Positions 1 through 8,427 are shown, counted from the stretch's first letter. The stretch: 64,000 nucleotides of DNA from RPQJ01 sp963696545 (GCA_963696545.1 CAVOKQ010000007.1:62001-126000); one strand, 5' to 3'. Numbers and translations are program-made. Notes: generated by a model not told the origin, from the letters alone.

Positions 1-717
1 GTCTACCGTCGCACGCCGATTGGCGCGACCTACGATGCGTTCGGGTCCGAGCGCTACGTTCTCACGTTCGACAACCGCGCGTTCCGTGACGTGGCCGCCT
101 GGGCCCCGTACGAGTTCGTCACGATCATGGTGAACAACCAGACATACGGTGGCGGCGGTATCTTCGGCGTGTTCTCGACCGTCGCAGTGGACAACGACTG
201 GGCCGACTACCTTTTCGTGCACGAGTTCGGCCACCACTTCGCCGCGCTTGCCGACGAGTACTACACGTCGCCTGTGGCCTACGAGCCGGTGACGACCGTG
301 GTCGAGCCGTGGGAGCCGAATGTCACGGCACTGCTGAAGAAGGACGAACTCAAGTGGCGCGAGCTCGTGGCGCACAGCACGCCGGTGCCGACGCCATGGC
401 CGAAAGAGGAGTTCGAGGCGCGGCAACGCGACTTCCAGGCCCGCCGCAAGCAGATCCGCGCGGACCGCCGGCCGGAGAGCGAGATGTCCGCGCTGTTTCG
501 CGAGGAGCAGGCCTACACGACGCGACTGCTCGCGTCCGCGCAGCATGCAGGCGAAGTCGGCGTCTACCAGGGCGCGAACTACGATGCGAAGGTCTATTAT
601 CGCCCGCAGCTCGACTGCGTCATGTTCACGCGCGACGAGGTACCGTTCTGCCGAGTCTGCGAGCGCGCCATTTCAGGCGTGATCGACTTGTACGCGGGGC
701 GGTCGCGCCCGAAGTGA
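1..717 (+). CDS. M64-family metallopeptidase, C-terminal part (5' end outside window)
   Basis: The frame is open from base 1, so the start lies upstream of the window; 238 codons are visible. The zinc-site motif HEFGHH followed by ALADEY lies at visible residues 74-87. This HExxH plus downstream DEY arrangement is typical of IgA peptidase M64 proteins. The stretch YRRTPIGATYDAF before it also fits the family. M64 enzymes are usually secreted zinc endopeptidases, but the signal peptide cannot be seen here. The last 100 residues include a charged, probably helical segment (DFQARRKQIRADRR) and end with several cysteines. The next gene starts 13 bases downstream on the same strand, so co-transcription is possible. 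Confidence 0.85.
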   Translation, partial: VYRRTPIGATYDAFGSERYVLTFDNRAFRDVAAWAPYEFVTIMVNNQTYGGGGIFGVFSTVAVDNDWADYLFVHEFGHHFAALADEYYTSPVAYEPVTTVVEPWEPNVTALLKKDELKWRELVAHSTPVPTPWPKEEFEARQRDFQARRKQIRADRRPESEMSALFREEQAYTTRLLASAQHAGEVGVYQGANYDAKVYYRPQLDCVMFTRDEVPFCRVCERAISGVIDLYAGRSRPK

Positions 718-730
718 ACCCGGCGGGGCC

Positions 731-1999
731 ATGTCGCCCGAACTCGACTTCACGACCGTCTGGAATTTCGCCACCGCGCTGCTGATCGGGGCGTTGCTCG
801 GCATCGAGCGCGAGCGACACAAGGGCGAGCACGACGAACAGACGATCGGCGGGCTGCGCACTTTCATACTGTTCACGCTGATCGGCGCGCTCGGTGGCTG
901 GCTGACGCTGGCGCTCGACTCCCCCTGGATCCTCGCGGTGGCGGTGCTCGCCGCTCTTGCGCCCGTGCTTGCAGGCTACGTGATCTCCGCCCGTACCGAA
1001 CCGGACGCCCTCGGACTGACCACCGAGCTCGCGGCCATCGCAGCATGCCTGCTCGGGGCCATGACGACGCTCGGCTACCGCGAGCTCGCGGTCGGGCTCG
1101 GCGTGACGGTTGCCGCGGTGCTGGCATACAAGCAGCCGCTGCACGGCCTCGTGCGGCGCCTCGATCGCGAGGACGTCTACGCGGGACTGCGACTGCTGAT
1201 CGCGACGTTCATCATCCTGCCGCTGCTGCCCGATCGTCCGATCGACCCCTGGGGCGCGCTCAATCCGCGCTCGTTGTGGATGCTGGTGCTGCTGATTTCC
1301 ACCCTGTCGCTGGTGGGCTACGTCGCCACGCGGCTGCTGGGCGCCGATCGCGGCATTCCACTCACGGGGCTCACTGGCGGACTCGTTTCCTCGACGGCCG
1401 TGACGCTCGCCTTCTCGAAGCAGAGCCGCGACCCGGCGTACACCGGCGCGGCGCCGGCGCTTGCGAGCGGCATCCTGCTCGCGTGGACGGTGATGTTCGT
1501 CCGGGTGATCGTCATGGTCCTGTTGGTGAACCGTTCACTGCTGCCTGCGCTCGCTCCGCCGCTGGCGGCCATGGCCATTGTCACGCTCGCGTTCGCCTGG
1601 TTCCTGCGCTCGCGCGGCGGAGCCGTGGCAATCGCGGACGGCGTGCCGCTGAAGAATCCGTTCAGCCTGACTGCCGCGGCTCGCTTCGCTGCGTTCTTCG
1701 CGCTCGTGCTGTTCGTCGTGAAGATCGCGCAGGCGTACGCCCCGGACCGCGGCGTGTACTTCGTAGCTGCGCTCGCCGGCACCACCGACGTGGACGCGAT
1801 CACGCTGTCGATGGCCCAGTACGCGATGACCGGCTCGCTCGCCATCGCCGCCCAGGCGATCATCGTCGCAACGCTGACCAACACGGCCGTGAAGACCGGC
1901 ATGGTCGGGGCACTCGGGAGCGCAGAACTGCGCAAAGCGTTCCTGCCGGCGGCGATCGCGGTGCTGGCCGCCGGCGGCGGCGCGCTGCTGCTGACCTGA
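731..1999 (+). CDS. MgtC/SapB-like membrane protein with DUF4010 domain
   Basis: A 422-residue polytopic membrane protein. The N-terminal third has the MgtC-like signature ALLIGALLGIERER and GGLRTFILF (residues about 15-50). The C-terminal half is a run of hydrophobic helices matching the DUF4010 module often fused to MgtC domains in proteobacteria (AGTTDVDAITLSMAQY near residue 350). MgtC proteins are linked to magnesium limitation and control of ATP synthase or transport, but DUF4010 fusions have no settled function. The start at the ATG is supported because the first conserved helix follows within 15 residues. It probably shares a transcript with the peptidase upstream. Confidence 0.85.
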   Translation: MSPELDFTTVWNFATALLIGALLGIERERHKGEHDEQTIGGLRTFILFTLIGALGGWLTLALDSPWILAVAVLAALAPVLAGYVISARTEPDALGLTTELAAIAACLLGAMTTLGYRELAVGLGVTVAAVLAYKQPLHGLVRRLDREDVYAGLRLLIATFIILPLLPDRPIDPWGALNPRSLWMLVLLISTLSLVGYVATRLLGADRGIPLTGLTGGLVSSTAVTLAFSKQSRDPAYTGAAPALASGILLAWTVMFVRVIVMVLLVNRSLLPALAPPLAAMAIVTLAFAWFLRSRGGAVAIADGVPLKNPFSLTAAARFAAFFALVLFVVKIAQAYAPDRGVYFVAALAGTTDVDAITLSMAQYAMTGSLAIAAQAIIVATLTNTAVKTGMVGALGSAELRKAFLPAAIAVLAAGGGALLLT

Positions 2000-2015
2000 G
2001 TCGCGCAAGCGCGAC
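2000..2015 (+). terminator. Small GC-rich hairpin directly after the MgtC-like gene
   Basis: Six-base arms GTCGCG and CGCGAC surround a CAAG tetraloop directly behind the stop codon. No clear T-run follows, so it may slow or terminate transcription only weakly. The assignment rests only on position and shape. Confidence 0.3.
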
Positions 2016-2140
2016 GCGCCTTCCGAAACTACGTATTTTCGTTTGCCCGCCCGGGGCCTATTCCGGGTTCCATTCCCCGGGGCGCCCGCCAGGGCCGCGC
2101 CGGTCGAACTGCAACAAGAACCACCGCAAAGGTAGTGACC

Positions 2141-2662
2141 ATGTCGACACTGAAGAGAATCTGGGTCCCGCTTGCCGCCGCTTCGCTGGCACTTGCAACG
2201 TTCTCGGCCTACGCACAGCAGAACACCTTTTCCGCCAAGATGACCGGCGCGTCAGAGTTGCCGGAGCCGATCCCGTCGAAGGCCACGGCCGAGTTGAAGC
2301 TCGTCGTGAGCCCGGATGGCAAGAAGATCAGCTACACGCTTACGGCGACGGACATTCGCAACGCCGCCAGTGCGGACATCCATCTCGGCCCGGACACCGC
2401 CAATGGTCCACTGGTCGTTAAGTTGTTCCCGGTTAACGGCGCGACGGCCAAGAAGGGAGACTTCACCGGCGTGCTGGCCGAAGGCTCGTTCACGGCAACG
2501 GACCTGATCGGCCCGCTGAAGGGATCGGACCTCGCGGACCTGATCGACCAGATCCGCGAAGGCAACACCTACACGAACATCCACACGAACGACGGCACGG
2601 GCGCCCCGAACACGGGCCCCGGCGATTACGAGCACGGCGAGATCCGCGGCCAGATCAAGTAA
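2141..2662 (+). CDS. Secreted CHRD-domain protein
   Basis: A 173-residue protein with a clear signal peptide (LAAASLALATFSAYA, cleavage likely before QQN). The rest is one CHRD domain (chordin-like fold): FSAKMTGASELPEP at the start, then TATDIRNAASADIHLGP and a closing HGEIRGQI. CHRD domains occur in many exported bacterial proteins and their role there is not known. The ATG at 2141 is preferred over the GTG two codons earlier because the AAAGG ribosome-binding site lies about eight bases before it. The stop codon is immediately followed by the stop of the converging amidohydrolase gene, with no base between. Confidence 0.85.
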   Translation: MSTLKRIWVPLAAASLALATFSAYAQQNTFSAKMTGASELPEPIPSKATAELKLVVSPDGKKISYTLTATDIRNAASADIHLGPDTANGPLVVKLFPVNGATAKKGDFTGVLAEGSFTATDLIGPLKGSDLADLIDQIREGNTYTNIHTNDGTGAPNTGPGDYEHGEIRGQIK

Positions 2663-3490
2663 TCAGAGCTTGAACACGCGGGCGGCGTTTCCGGACAGGA
2701 ACGCCGCCCGTGTCGCGTCGTCGAGGCCGAGCGCCTCTAGACCCTCGAGCGCCTTCTGCGGCGCGATCATCGGCCAGTTCGAGCCGAACATCACCTTGTC
2801 GCGGCCGTGCGCCTTCAGGTATGCGACGAGATTGGGCGGGTAACGCTTCACCGTGTAGGCCGACGTGTCGATGCAGACGTTCGGGTGCTTCGTCGCGACC
2901 GCGATCATCTCCTCGGTCCACGGATAGCCGATGTGGCCGCAGACGATCACGAGCTCGGGGAAGTCGATCGCCACCTGGTCGATGTACGGAATCGGTCGCC
3001 CGACTTCCGAAGGCATCAGCGGCCCGGTGTGGCCCACCTGCGTGCAGAACGGCACGCCGAGTTCGCAGCATTCGTCGTACACGGGATAGAAGCGCGCATG
3101 CGTAGGCGGCAACTCCCACAACCACGGCAGCACGCGGATCGCCTTGAAGCCCAGCTCACGGACACAGCGGCGGATTTCCCTGACCGCATCGCGGGGCCGG
3201 CTGATATCCACGGAGCCGATGCCGACCAGGCGATCCGGCGCCTCGCGCACGAAACCGGCGACTTCATCGTTCGAGATCAGCGAGCCGCGCGGCCCTTCCC
3301 AGGCGCTGATCAGGCTGCGCGCGATACCGCCAGCATCCATCGCGGCAATCGTCATCGAGACGGGCCATGCATCGATGGCGCGAGCCCTTGAGCTGTCGCC
3401 GCGCGTCCAGCGCCGCAGCGACTCGAACATCGGGTGATTCAGGTGTCGCGCCGTCGGGTGCTGGGCCCACGCGTCGATGATGTCCGCCAC
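2663..3490 (-). CDS. Amidohydrolase-family metal-dependent hydrolase (COG2159 type)
   Basis: A 275-residue TIM-barrel hydrolase of the Amidohydrolase_2 group. Visible family features are VADIIDAWAQHP at the N-terminus, FCTQVGHTG, the metal-site region VIVCGHIGYPW, and near the end VMFGSNWPM followed by LSGNAARVFKL. Enzymes of this group include decarboxylases and hydrolases of small carboxylic acids; the substrate cannot be read from sequence. The GTG start at 3490 lies two bases after the stop of a small upstream gene, which implies translational coupling. The frame stays open further upstream, but that part has shadow-like composition and overlaps the small gene, so the longer form is rejected. 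Confidence 0.8.
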   Translation of the reverse strand: MADIIDAWAQHPTARHLNHPMFESLRRWTRGDSSRARAIDAWPVSMTIAAMDAGGIARSLISAWEGPRGSLISNDEVAGFVREAPDRLVGIGSVDISRPRDAVREIRRCVRELGFKAIRVLPWLWELPPTHARFYPVYDECCELGVPFCTQVGHTGPLMPSEVGRPIPYIDQVAIDFPELVIVCGHIGYPWTEEMIAVATKHPNVCIDTSAYTVKRYPPNLVAYLKAHGRDKVMFGSNWPMIAPQKALEGLEALGLDDATRAAFLSGNAARVFKL

Positions 3491-3492
3491 GG

Positions 3493-3729
3493 TCAGTGCA
3501 TCTGTTGCAGCGAGTCCTGCCTCGGCCTCTGCCGCAGCAGCGCCATCGCGTACTCGCGGCTCACCCGCAGTCTCCACGCCGCAACAAACTGGCGCACAGT
3601 GTCCTCGTCGGAGATTTCCTCGACCACGAGTCCGTCGGTGGGCAGGACCAGGTCTTCTTCGATAGCTTCGTCGAGCGGCCCCATGACCCCCTCCGTCACC
3701 AGCGTCTTGTTGTTGATTTGATTGCACAT
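3493..3729 (-). CDS. Small acidic protein of unknown function, coupled to the amidohydrolase
   Basis: A 78-residue protein (MCNQINNKTLV at the start, ending DSLQQMH). A plain AGGAG ribosome-binding site lies ten bases before the ATG. The first half is acidic (GPLDEAIEEDLVLP and VEEISDEDTV) and the second half is basic and probably helical (WRLRVSREYAMALLRQRPRQ). No domain is recognised. Its stop codon is two bases from the GTG start of the amidohydrolase, so both are probably made from one message. The divergent neighbour on the other side is the DUF3187 gene. A role as a partner or regulator of the hydrolase is inference only. Confidence 0.6.
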   Translation of the reverse strand: MCNQINNKTLVTEGVMGPLDEAIEEDLVLPTDGLVVEEISDEDTVRQFVAAWRLRVSREYAMALLRQRPRQDSLQQMH

Positions 3730-3893
3730 TCTGACAGGTCTCCTATCGACCGCGGCTGCGGCAAACGCGTATCGCCGCGCAACCTTCCTTCTCCGCTGCC
3801 GAGGATTGCAGCCATCGGCGCAATCCCCAATGGCGCGACCGGTAGTGCCGTGGCCTAGACTCCCGCACGTTCCGTGCGCTTCGGGGGTAGACC

Positions 3894-4900
3894 ATGCGCG
3901 AGTTTCGCGGCCGGATGGGGTCCTGCAATGCCTGCGCCGGCAGCACGGCCGCGCTGCTGTTGCTTCTCGGTCTGTGCGCAGACAACGCCGGGGCGGAGCC
4001 ACTGCTTACCCGCAACCAGAATCCGCTGCTGCTGCCGTATGGGTTGCCGCCGCCGCTTCCGGCTCGGCTGCCGGCCAGTGGAACGGGACGCTACGGGCTC
4101 GACGTGAACTGGTCCAACGCTGCGAACCTCGAAACGTCGGGCGAAAGTGACTTCACGCTGGATGGCGAGAGCGTGGACGTCCGGTTGCGGCTCGAGCGTG
4201 CGTTCGGCGACCGCTGGGCAGCGATAGTCGAACTGCCGTGGCGCAGCCTGAGCGGCGGCTCGCTCGACGGGTTCATCGAGAACTGGCACGACCTGTTTGG
4301 CCTGCCCGAAGGGCCGCGCCGGCGCATGCCGAAGGACCGTGTGCTGATCGACTACCAGCAGTCGGGCGAGACACTGCTGCACGTGGACGACAGCAGCTCC
4401 GGCATCGCCGACATTCCGCTCGGCGTCGGTTACCAGGTTGCGTCGTCGGATGAACGGGCGCTCTCGACCTGGCTGACGGTCAAAGCACCGACCGGAGATT
4501 CGGAGGACCTGCTCGGCAGCGGCGCCGTAGACGTCGCTTTGAGCGTTACCGGAGAAATGCAGCTTGCGAAAGCTGGCAACTGTTTGGCCAGCTGGACGCG
4601 GTGTGGCTGGGCGACGGCGACATCCTGCCGCAGTACCAGCAGAGCTTCGTCGTGGCCGGCCTCGCGGGTGTCACGTGGAAAGCATGGCGCGCGCTGGACC
4701 TCACGGTGCAGTTCTACGCGAACTCACAGGTCTTCGACGTACCGGTCACGGGGCTGTCGGGTGACGCGGTGATCCTGAGCTACGGCGGCACCTGGCGTAC
4801 CGACGGCGGCTGGCGCTTCGACTTCGGCATGAACGAGGACATCGAGGTCGATGCGTCGCCGGACGCGACGTTCTACGTGCTGGTGCAGAGAGGGTTCTGA
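3894..4900 (+). pseudogene. DUF3187-family secreted/outer-membrane protein gene, interrupted by one frameshift
   Basis: The first frame gives a signal peptide (AALLLLLGLCADNAGA) and a mature start with LLTRNQNPLLLPYGLPPP, typical of DUF3187 proteins, a group of predicted outer-membrane beta proteins. Near base 4560-4575 the homology jumps by one base into the frame reading SWQLFGQLDAVWLGDGD, which continues to VDASPDATFYVLVQRGF and a stop at 4900. Joined, the product would be about 335 residues, a normal length for the family. Either the genome has a real mutation or the assembly has a one-base error; the intact reading on both sides favours a recent or artificial change. No function is established for the family. 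Confidence 0.7.
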
Positions 4901-4912
4901 CGCCGCGGCCCG

Positions 4913-5173
4913 TTACTCGGGCTCGAGTTCGCGGACACGTCGACGCAGCGCAAGCAGCGCGGCCTCTTCCCAGCCGTGATCCTGCCCATCGACGGTTGCG
5001 GATTCGGCGTCGCCCGACAGCGACTTGACTCGCTGCGCGACGCGCCGCAGCACGATCGTTTCCCAGCTGTCCGAATCCAGGGTGCCACGGGGCCGATCGC
5101 GGCGGTCGGTGCCCGGGACCTGATCAAGTTCATTGGTTTTCTGTTCTACTGGCACCGGGGGACTCTGCGCCAT
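4913..5173 (-). CDS. Small hypothetical protein, charged
   Basis: An 86-residue reading frame starting MAQSPPVPVEQK and ending LLALRRRVRELEPE. It contains many acidic and basic residues and no membrane segment or signal peptide. The C-terminal third looks helical (WEEAALLALRRRVRELEPE). It is divergent from the HD-domain gene that starts 100 bases away, and its 3' end faces the DUF3187 gene with a 12-base gap. No family is recognised. Coding status rests on composition and on its filling the gap; an alternative is that the strand holds no gene here. Confidence 0.45.
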   Translation of the reverse strand: MAQSPPVPVEQKTNELDQVPGTDRRDRPRGTLDSDSWETIVLRRVAQRVKSLSGDAESATVDGQDHGWEEAALLALRRRVRELEPE

Positions 5174-5272
5174 GATTGCGACAACGATAGTGCGGGACGC
5201 GGCAGCACGCTGCGAACGGTGTCACACCGACATCGAGACCCGTGTATTCGCGCACCTCAGGACTCGGCATCG

Positions 5273-6094
5273 ATGACAACAACGATCCCGCAACTGGATC
5301 AGCGCCTGCCGGAACTGTTCGACTTCGCCCGGATGCTCGCCCGGCAGATCGAAACGACCGAGTTGCGCGACGGTGACGAACTGCTGCGGCAGCTCCGTGA
5401 TTTCTACACCGTCGAACGGATGCATGGCATTGAGGCCGTCGCGCCTGGATGGCAGGCCATGTCTGCGCTGGCGGATGGCGCTACGCGAAACCACATCACA
5501 CAGGTGCTGGTCGCGCTGCAACTGCTGCCGGAGTACCGGCAGGCTTCACGAGGGCTGCAGTCACTGCTGGAGTGGACCGTGCTCTACCACGATCTCGGCA
5601 AGCAGGTCATCGCCGGACAACGCGACTCGCTGCATGCCTTTCGATCCGCGACAATGGCGGCCCGAACACTGCAGACCGTGGGCTTCTCCACGAGCAACGA
5701 GTACGCGACGACTCTCGATCCCTGGACGCGGTTGGTGCTGAGCGCTTCCGTTGCCTCGCCCGACGGCAAGGGGCCGATCCAGGACAATAGGGTGTTGCCC
5801 GTGATCCTGCAGGGCATCGATCGCCTGTTCGGCGCGGGCTCGGGCGCCGCGCTGATCGTGCAGGCGATCCTGCTGCACCAGTCACTGAACGTCGTTCCGG
5901 AATGGCCGAATCCCGGCAGCCTCACTGACGCTGAGATACCTCACTGCATCCGTCCGGAACTGCTGCCATTGCTGGAAGCGATGATGCTGGCGGACAGCGA
6001 TGCGTGGCAGTTGTTCGAGCCGGAGAGCAAGGCCAGGTATCGGAGCAGCACGCTGGAGGTTTTCGCCAGCGTGCGGCGAATGCTTGGGGCTTGA
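5273..6094 (+). CDS. HD-domain protein, probable phosphohydrolase
   Basis: A 273-residue soluble protein beginning MTTTIPQLDQRLPELFDFAR. The segment VLYHDLGKQVI at about residues 101-111 carries an HD dyad of the kind found in metal-dependent phosphohydrolases, and DSLHAFRSATMAARTL shortly after may give a further histidine ligand. No GYP motif or nucleotide-specific signature was recognised, so the substrate is unknown. The frame is open for 99 codons upstream, but that extension is antisense to the small gene at 4913-5173 and has shadow composition, so the ATG at 5273 is chosen. The convergent lipoprotein gene ends 21 bases downstream. Confidence 0.65.
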   Translation: MTTTIPQLDQRLPELFDFARMLARQIETTELRDGDELLRQLRDFYTVERMHGIEAVAPGWQAMSALADGATRNHITQVLVALQLLPEYRQASRGLQSLLEWTVLYHDLGKQVIAGQRDSLHAFRSATMAARTLQTVGFSTSNEYATTLDPWTRLVLSASVASPDGKGPIQDNRVLPVILQGIDRLFGAGSGAALIVQAILLHQSLNVVPEWPNPGSLTDAEIPHCIRPELLPLLEAMMLADSDAWQLFEPESKARYRSSTLEVFASVRRMLGA

Positions 6095-6115
6095 CGCGCC
6101 AGAACCGTCGTCGTG

Positions 6116-6670
6116 CTACTTCGCTGTCGTCGTGGCGAAATAATCGCGCAGGTAGTCGATGTAAGCAGCCACAACTGCGTCGACAGCTTCGTCCGCGGAG
6201 CCTCCGAAGAAGCTCATGCTCAGTTCGCCGTCGAAGTTGGTCTTGAGTATCTCCTGCCCACTTGCCTTGTTCGTGAACGCGGACTGGATGGTGCAGAAGG
6301 CCTTGCCGGCGCCAAAGCCTATGAAGTAACGCTTTGCGCGACTGCCCTTTTCGAAGCTGACAACCGTGCCGTCGAGCACGAGCACGCTTCCGGTCGCTGA
6401 ATTTCCGCGGACAACCTGCTCGAAGATACTTTCACCCGGGTGCGCCTTCCGATCCTTCTCGATCGCGGCGTAAAGCCGATCGGCAAAGTCGCTCGCGAGC
6501 CGGATCGAGTCCGCGTCCTGAAGATTGCTCTTGAAGTCCCGGATCTCGAGAATTTTGAAATCGCGCACTGATTCTTTTGGCGGCTCGATCACGGTGTAGC
6601 GGCTGGAGCCGCAGCCCACGGTCAGCAGCGAAACGGCGACTAATAGCAACAGTGTGCGTCTGCTAGTCAT
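6116..6670 (-). CDS. DUF4410-like lipoprotein
   Basis: A 184-residue protein with a lipoprotein signal: MTSRRTLLLLVAVSLL followed by the lipobox TVGC and a mature GSSRYTVIEPP. The body (FKILEIRDFKSNLQDADSIRLASDFADRLYAAI, shown in part, then GTVVSFEKGSRAKRYFIGFGAG) resembles DUF4410 proteins, in which a GSRAxRxxxGFGAG-type loop is characteristic. Such lipoproteins are predicted to sit in the outer membrane or periplasm; no biochemical role is known. The start is placed at the ATG directly before the signal peptide; 27 further upstream codons are open but do not look like protein. It converges with the HD-domain gene. Confidence 0.8.
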   Translation of the reverse strand: MTSRRTLLLLVAVSLLTVGCGSSRYTVIEPPKESVRDFKILEIRDFKSNLQDADSIRLASDFADRLYAAIEKDRKAHPGESIFEQVVRGNSATGSVLVLDGTVVSFEKGSRAKRYFIGFGAGKAFCTIQSAFTNKASGQEILKTNFDGELSMSFFGGSADEAVDAVVAAYIDYLRDYFATTTAK

Positions 6671-6782
6671 AAAGCGCCCTCGTCCTGAGGTATCCCAAAC
6701 GGAATCTTGAACCGCTGTGCGCCGGTCCACATCAGGGAAAGCGAACCCCAAGGCGTTGCCACCACCGTTGACTCTCTTACCG

Positions 6783-6806
6783 AGGCCGAACCATAGGTTC
6801 GGGCCT
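6783..6806. terminator. Hairpin with one bulge, possible terminator or promoter-region structure
   Basis: Arms CGAACC and GGTTCG enclose an ATA loop and extend outward with AGGC pairing to GCCT across a one-base bulge. It lies between the divergent genes, so it ends neither of them. It may be part of a leader. Confidence 0.3.
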
Positions 6807-6852
6807 GGTTATAGTGTGTCTGCATGACGGAGGTACTTGCGAATGCACAAAC

Positions 6853-6881
6853 AAGAAGCCCGTCACCAGGACGGGCTTCTT
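6853..6881. terminator. Perfect 12-bp hairpin, terminator-like
   Basis: Arms AAGAAGCCCGTC and GACGGGCTTCTT pair perfectly around ACCAG. The plus-strand tail (GAAGCG) is not T-rich. Read on the minus strand, the stem is followed by GTTTGTGC, which is a weak U-tract. No gene ends here on either strand, which makes the element odd. Confidence 0.45.
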
Positions 6882-7188
6882 GAAGCGTTAGCAGCGGACG
6901 CTCAGGCCTCTAGCGCAGTAGGCTCGCGTCGCGGCCGATTTCGGTGCGATGGCGTATGCGATGTCGACAACCGCCTCAATATTCGATTCTGGCACAACGT
7001 CGGCTCAGTCCATTTCCTTGTGGGAATAGTCAGCCCTCCCGACTACCCCGCCGTCGAGATTCGGCCCGGCAGAGGCGGTAACGGAGCGCATCGGTAACGG
7101 CCCCGGCGGGGCGGCCGGGAGCGGGACCAATGTAGTACGCAGATTCCGTCGGCGCGTTGCTGCGTCGCCCTGCTAACTTTGGACAGTG

Positions 7189-7881
7189 ATGACGCAGCCG
7201 AGTGCCGCCGCAACCCCGACGCCAAGTGTGCGCAGCTGGAGTCGCGCGGTTGTGGTCGTGTTGATCTGCACGTCGGCGGCCCTGTTGTTGTCGATCGATG
7301 CGGTGTACGGGACCCTCCAGCGAGTGCTTTCGGCCGCAGAGCCGCTGATTGCCGGGCACCCGTACCTGGGTGCTGTCGTATTCGTGCTGCTCGCCGCCGT
7401 GTCGGCAATCCTTGCGTTCTTCTCGAGCGCACTGCTGTTGCCAGCGGCCGTGTACGCGTGGGGCAACACTGTCACCCTCGTTCTGCTGTGGCTCGGCTGG
7501 CTGTTGGGTGGCATGTGCACCTACGCGCTGGGTCGCGGGTTGCGCAGGCCGCAAGGAAAGGCGCCAAGGACCTCCAAGCGACTTGATTTCTACCTGCAGC
7601 GTGTTCAGGGCGAAGTCACCTTTGCCCTGGTACTGCTGCTGCATCTTGCAATGCCGTCGGAAATCCCAGGATACGTGTGCGGATACCTCGGCGTGCGTCG
7701 CCGTATCTATGTCTCGGCCCTGGCCCTGGCTGAACTGCCTTTCGCCGTCGGCGCCGTGATGCTCGGTGAGGGCGTAGTCAATCGCCAAATCGGCTGGCTG
7801 GTCGGGTTCGGCCTGATCGGCGCGGCGCTCAGCTTGTGCGCCTTGTGGATGCTGCACAGGCGGCTCGATCAGTCGTCGTGA
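7189..7881 (+). CDS. VTT-domain (DedA/SNARE-associated type) inner-membrane protein
   Basis: A 230-residue membrane protein with about five hydrophobic helices. The central part has VTT-like features: FFSSALLLPAAVYAWG, then GWLLGGMCTYALGRGL, then the EIPGYVCGYLGVRR segment that matches the conserved P-G-Y/L-x-G-Y pattern of this superfamily. Bacterial members are linked to lipid scrambling or carrier recycling and proton-motive-force maintenance; which one applies here cannot be told. The ATG at 7189 follows a GTG at 7186; either may be used. It stands alone, with long intergenic stretches on both sides. Confidence 0.75.
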   Translation: MTQPSAAATPTPSVRSWSRAVVVVLICTSAALLLSIDAVYGTLQRVLSAAEPLIAGHPYLGAVVFVLLAAVSAILAFFSSALLLPAAVYAWGNTVTLVLLWLGWLLGGMCTYALGRGLRRPQGKAPRTSKRLDFYLQRVQGEVTFALVLLLHLAMPSEIPGYVCGYLGVRRRIYVSALALAELPFAVGAVMLGEGVVNRQIGWLVGFGLIGAALSLCALWMLHRRLDQSS

Positions 7882-8192
7882 TTCACGCTTCATGCCCGCG
7901 CCACGTCGGGTGCGCGGCGCCTTGCAGGGTGAAAATCGGGGTTGTTGGTCGCGCTGCGTCCGATAGGCGTTGCTAATTGGGTCGCGCATCTATCGTTCGC
8001 CTCAAGGCGGCGCGACGCCTTATCGAGTGAACCGAAGGTTTCGCTCGCCAATTCGGAAGCGTTCAGGATCCGGCGACATCACGAGGCCGGGAAATTCAAT
8101 GCATTTCCAATAATCGCTCTGGGGCTGGATACGCCCTTTTCTGCAGCCAGGATCGCCGGTTCCACTGCCCAACACCCCGGCCCGAAAACGAC
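7882..8192. other. Intergenic stretch without recognised gene
   Basis: About 310 bases between the VTT gene and the tRNA-Ser terminator. A plus-strand frame is open through it into the antitoxin gene, but it crosses the tRNA and is not protein-like. An imperfect hairpin (GAGTGAACC / GGTTTCGCTC) is visible near 8025-8046. No promoter or repeat family is recognised. Confidence 0.4.
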
Positions 8193-8212
8193 AACGCCCC
8201 TCGCGGGGCGTT
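8193..8212 (-). terminator. Rho-independent terminator of tRNA-Ser
   Basis: On the minus strand, AACGCCCC and GGGGCGTT pair around a GCGA loop and are followed by GTCGTTTTCG. It lies ten bases beyond the CCA end of the tRNA gene, in the correct orientation. Confidence 0.7.
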
Positions 8213-8221
8213 TCGGTCTCC

Positions 8222-8311
8222 TGGCGGAGAGGGAGGGATTCGAACCCTCGAAGGGCTTTCGCCCTCGCCGGTTTTCAAGACCGGTGCATTCAACCGCTCT
8301 GCCACCTCTCC
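8222..8311 (-). tRNA. tRNA-Ser (anticodon UGA)
   Basis: The minus strand folds as a class II tRNA: acceptor arms GGAGAGG and CCTCTCC, anticodon stem CCGGT/ACCGG around the loop CTTGAAA with anticodon TGA, a long variable arm with GGGC GAAA GCCC, and the T-loop TTCGAAT. The discriminator is G and CCA is encoded. It reads UCN codons, mainly UCA. A terminator follows it. No integrase or partial tRNA copy is seen nearby, so it does not look like a used attachment site. serS, the enzyme that charges it, lies 0.8 kb away but is not co-transcribed. Confidence 0.97.
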
Positions 8312-8427
8312 TCAGGGCGCGCAGTTTCCGCACGGACCGACCCGGTGTCCAGCATCCGACCCGTACGGTCGCGCGAGTCGAGCCAAACGGGGGTCAGGCA
8401 CATTACTACCTGAATCACATATCGTAT

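Larger units (their letters stand above)
6671..7188. other. 518-base intergenic region between divergent lipoprotein and VTT genes
   Basis: No convincing gene is seen. It holds two hairpins, described separately, and a TATAGT hexamer at about 6811 on the plus strand. A plus-strand frame starting with ATG at 6843 has a GGAGG sequence nine bases before it and runs to 7097, but it passes straight through the hairpin and has no protein-like features. The region could contain a short untranslated transcript that starts near 6823 and ends at the hairpin at 6853-6881. Confidence 0.4.

Noticed and set aside
6843..7097. An 84-codon frame behind a GGAGG sequence in the divergent intergenic region
   Set aside because: It reads through a perfect 12-bp hairpin, has no recognisable feature and ends in a typical random tail. 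A short RNA is more likely.
8222..8311. tRNA-Ser as an integration site of a mobile element carrying the toxin-antitoxin genes
   Set aside because: No integrase, no duplicated tRNA 3' end and only one small gene pair next to it; the far flank is serS in normal context.
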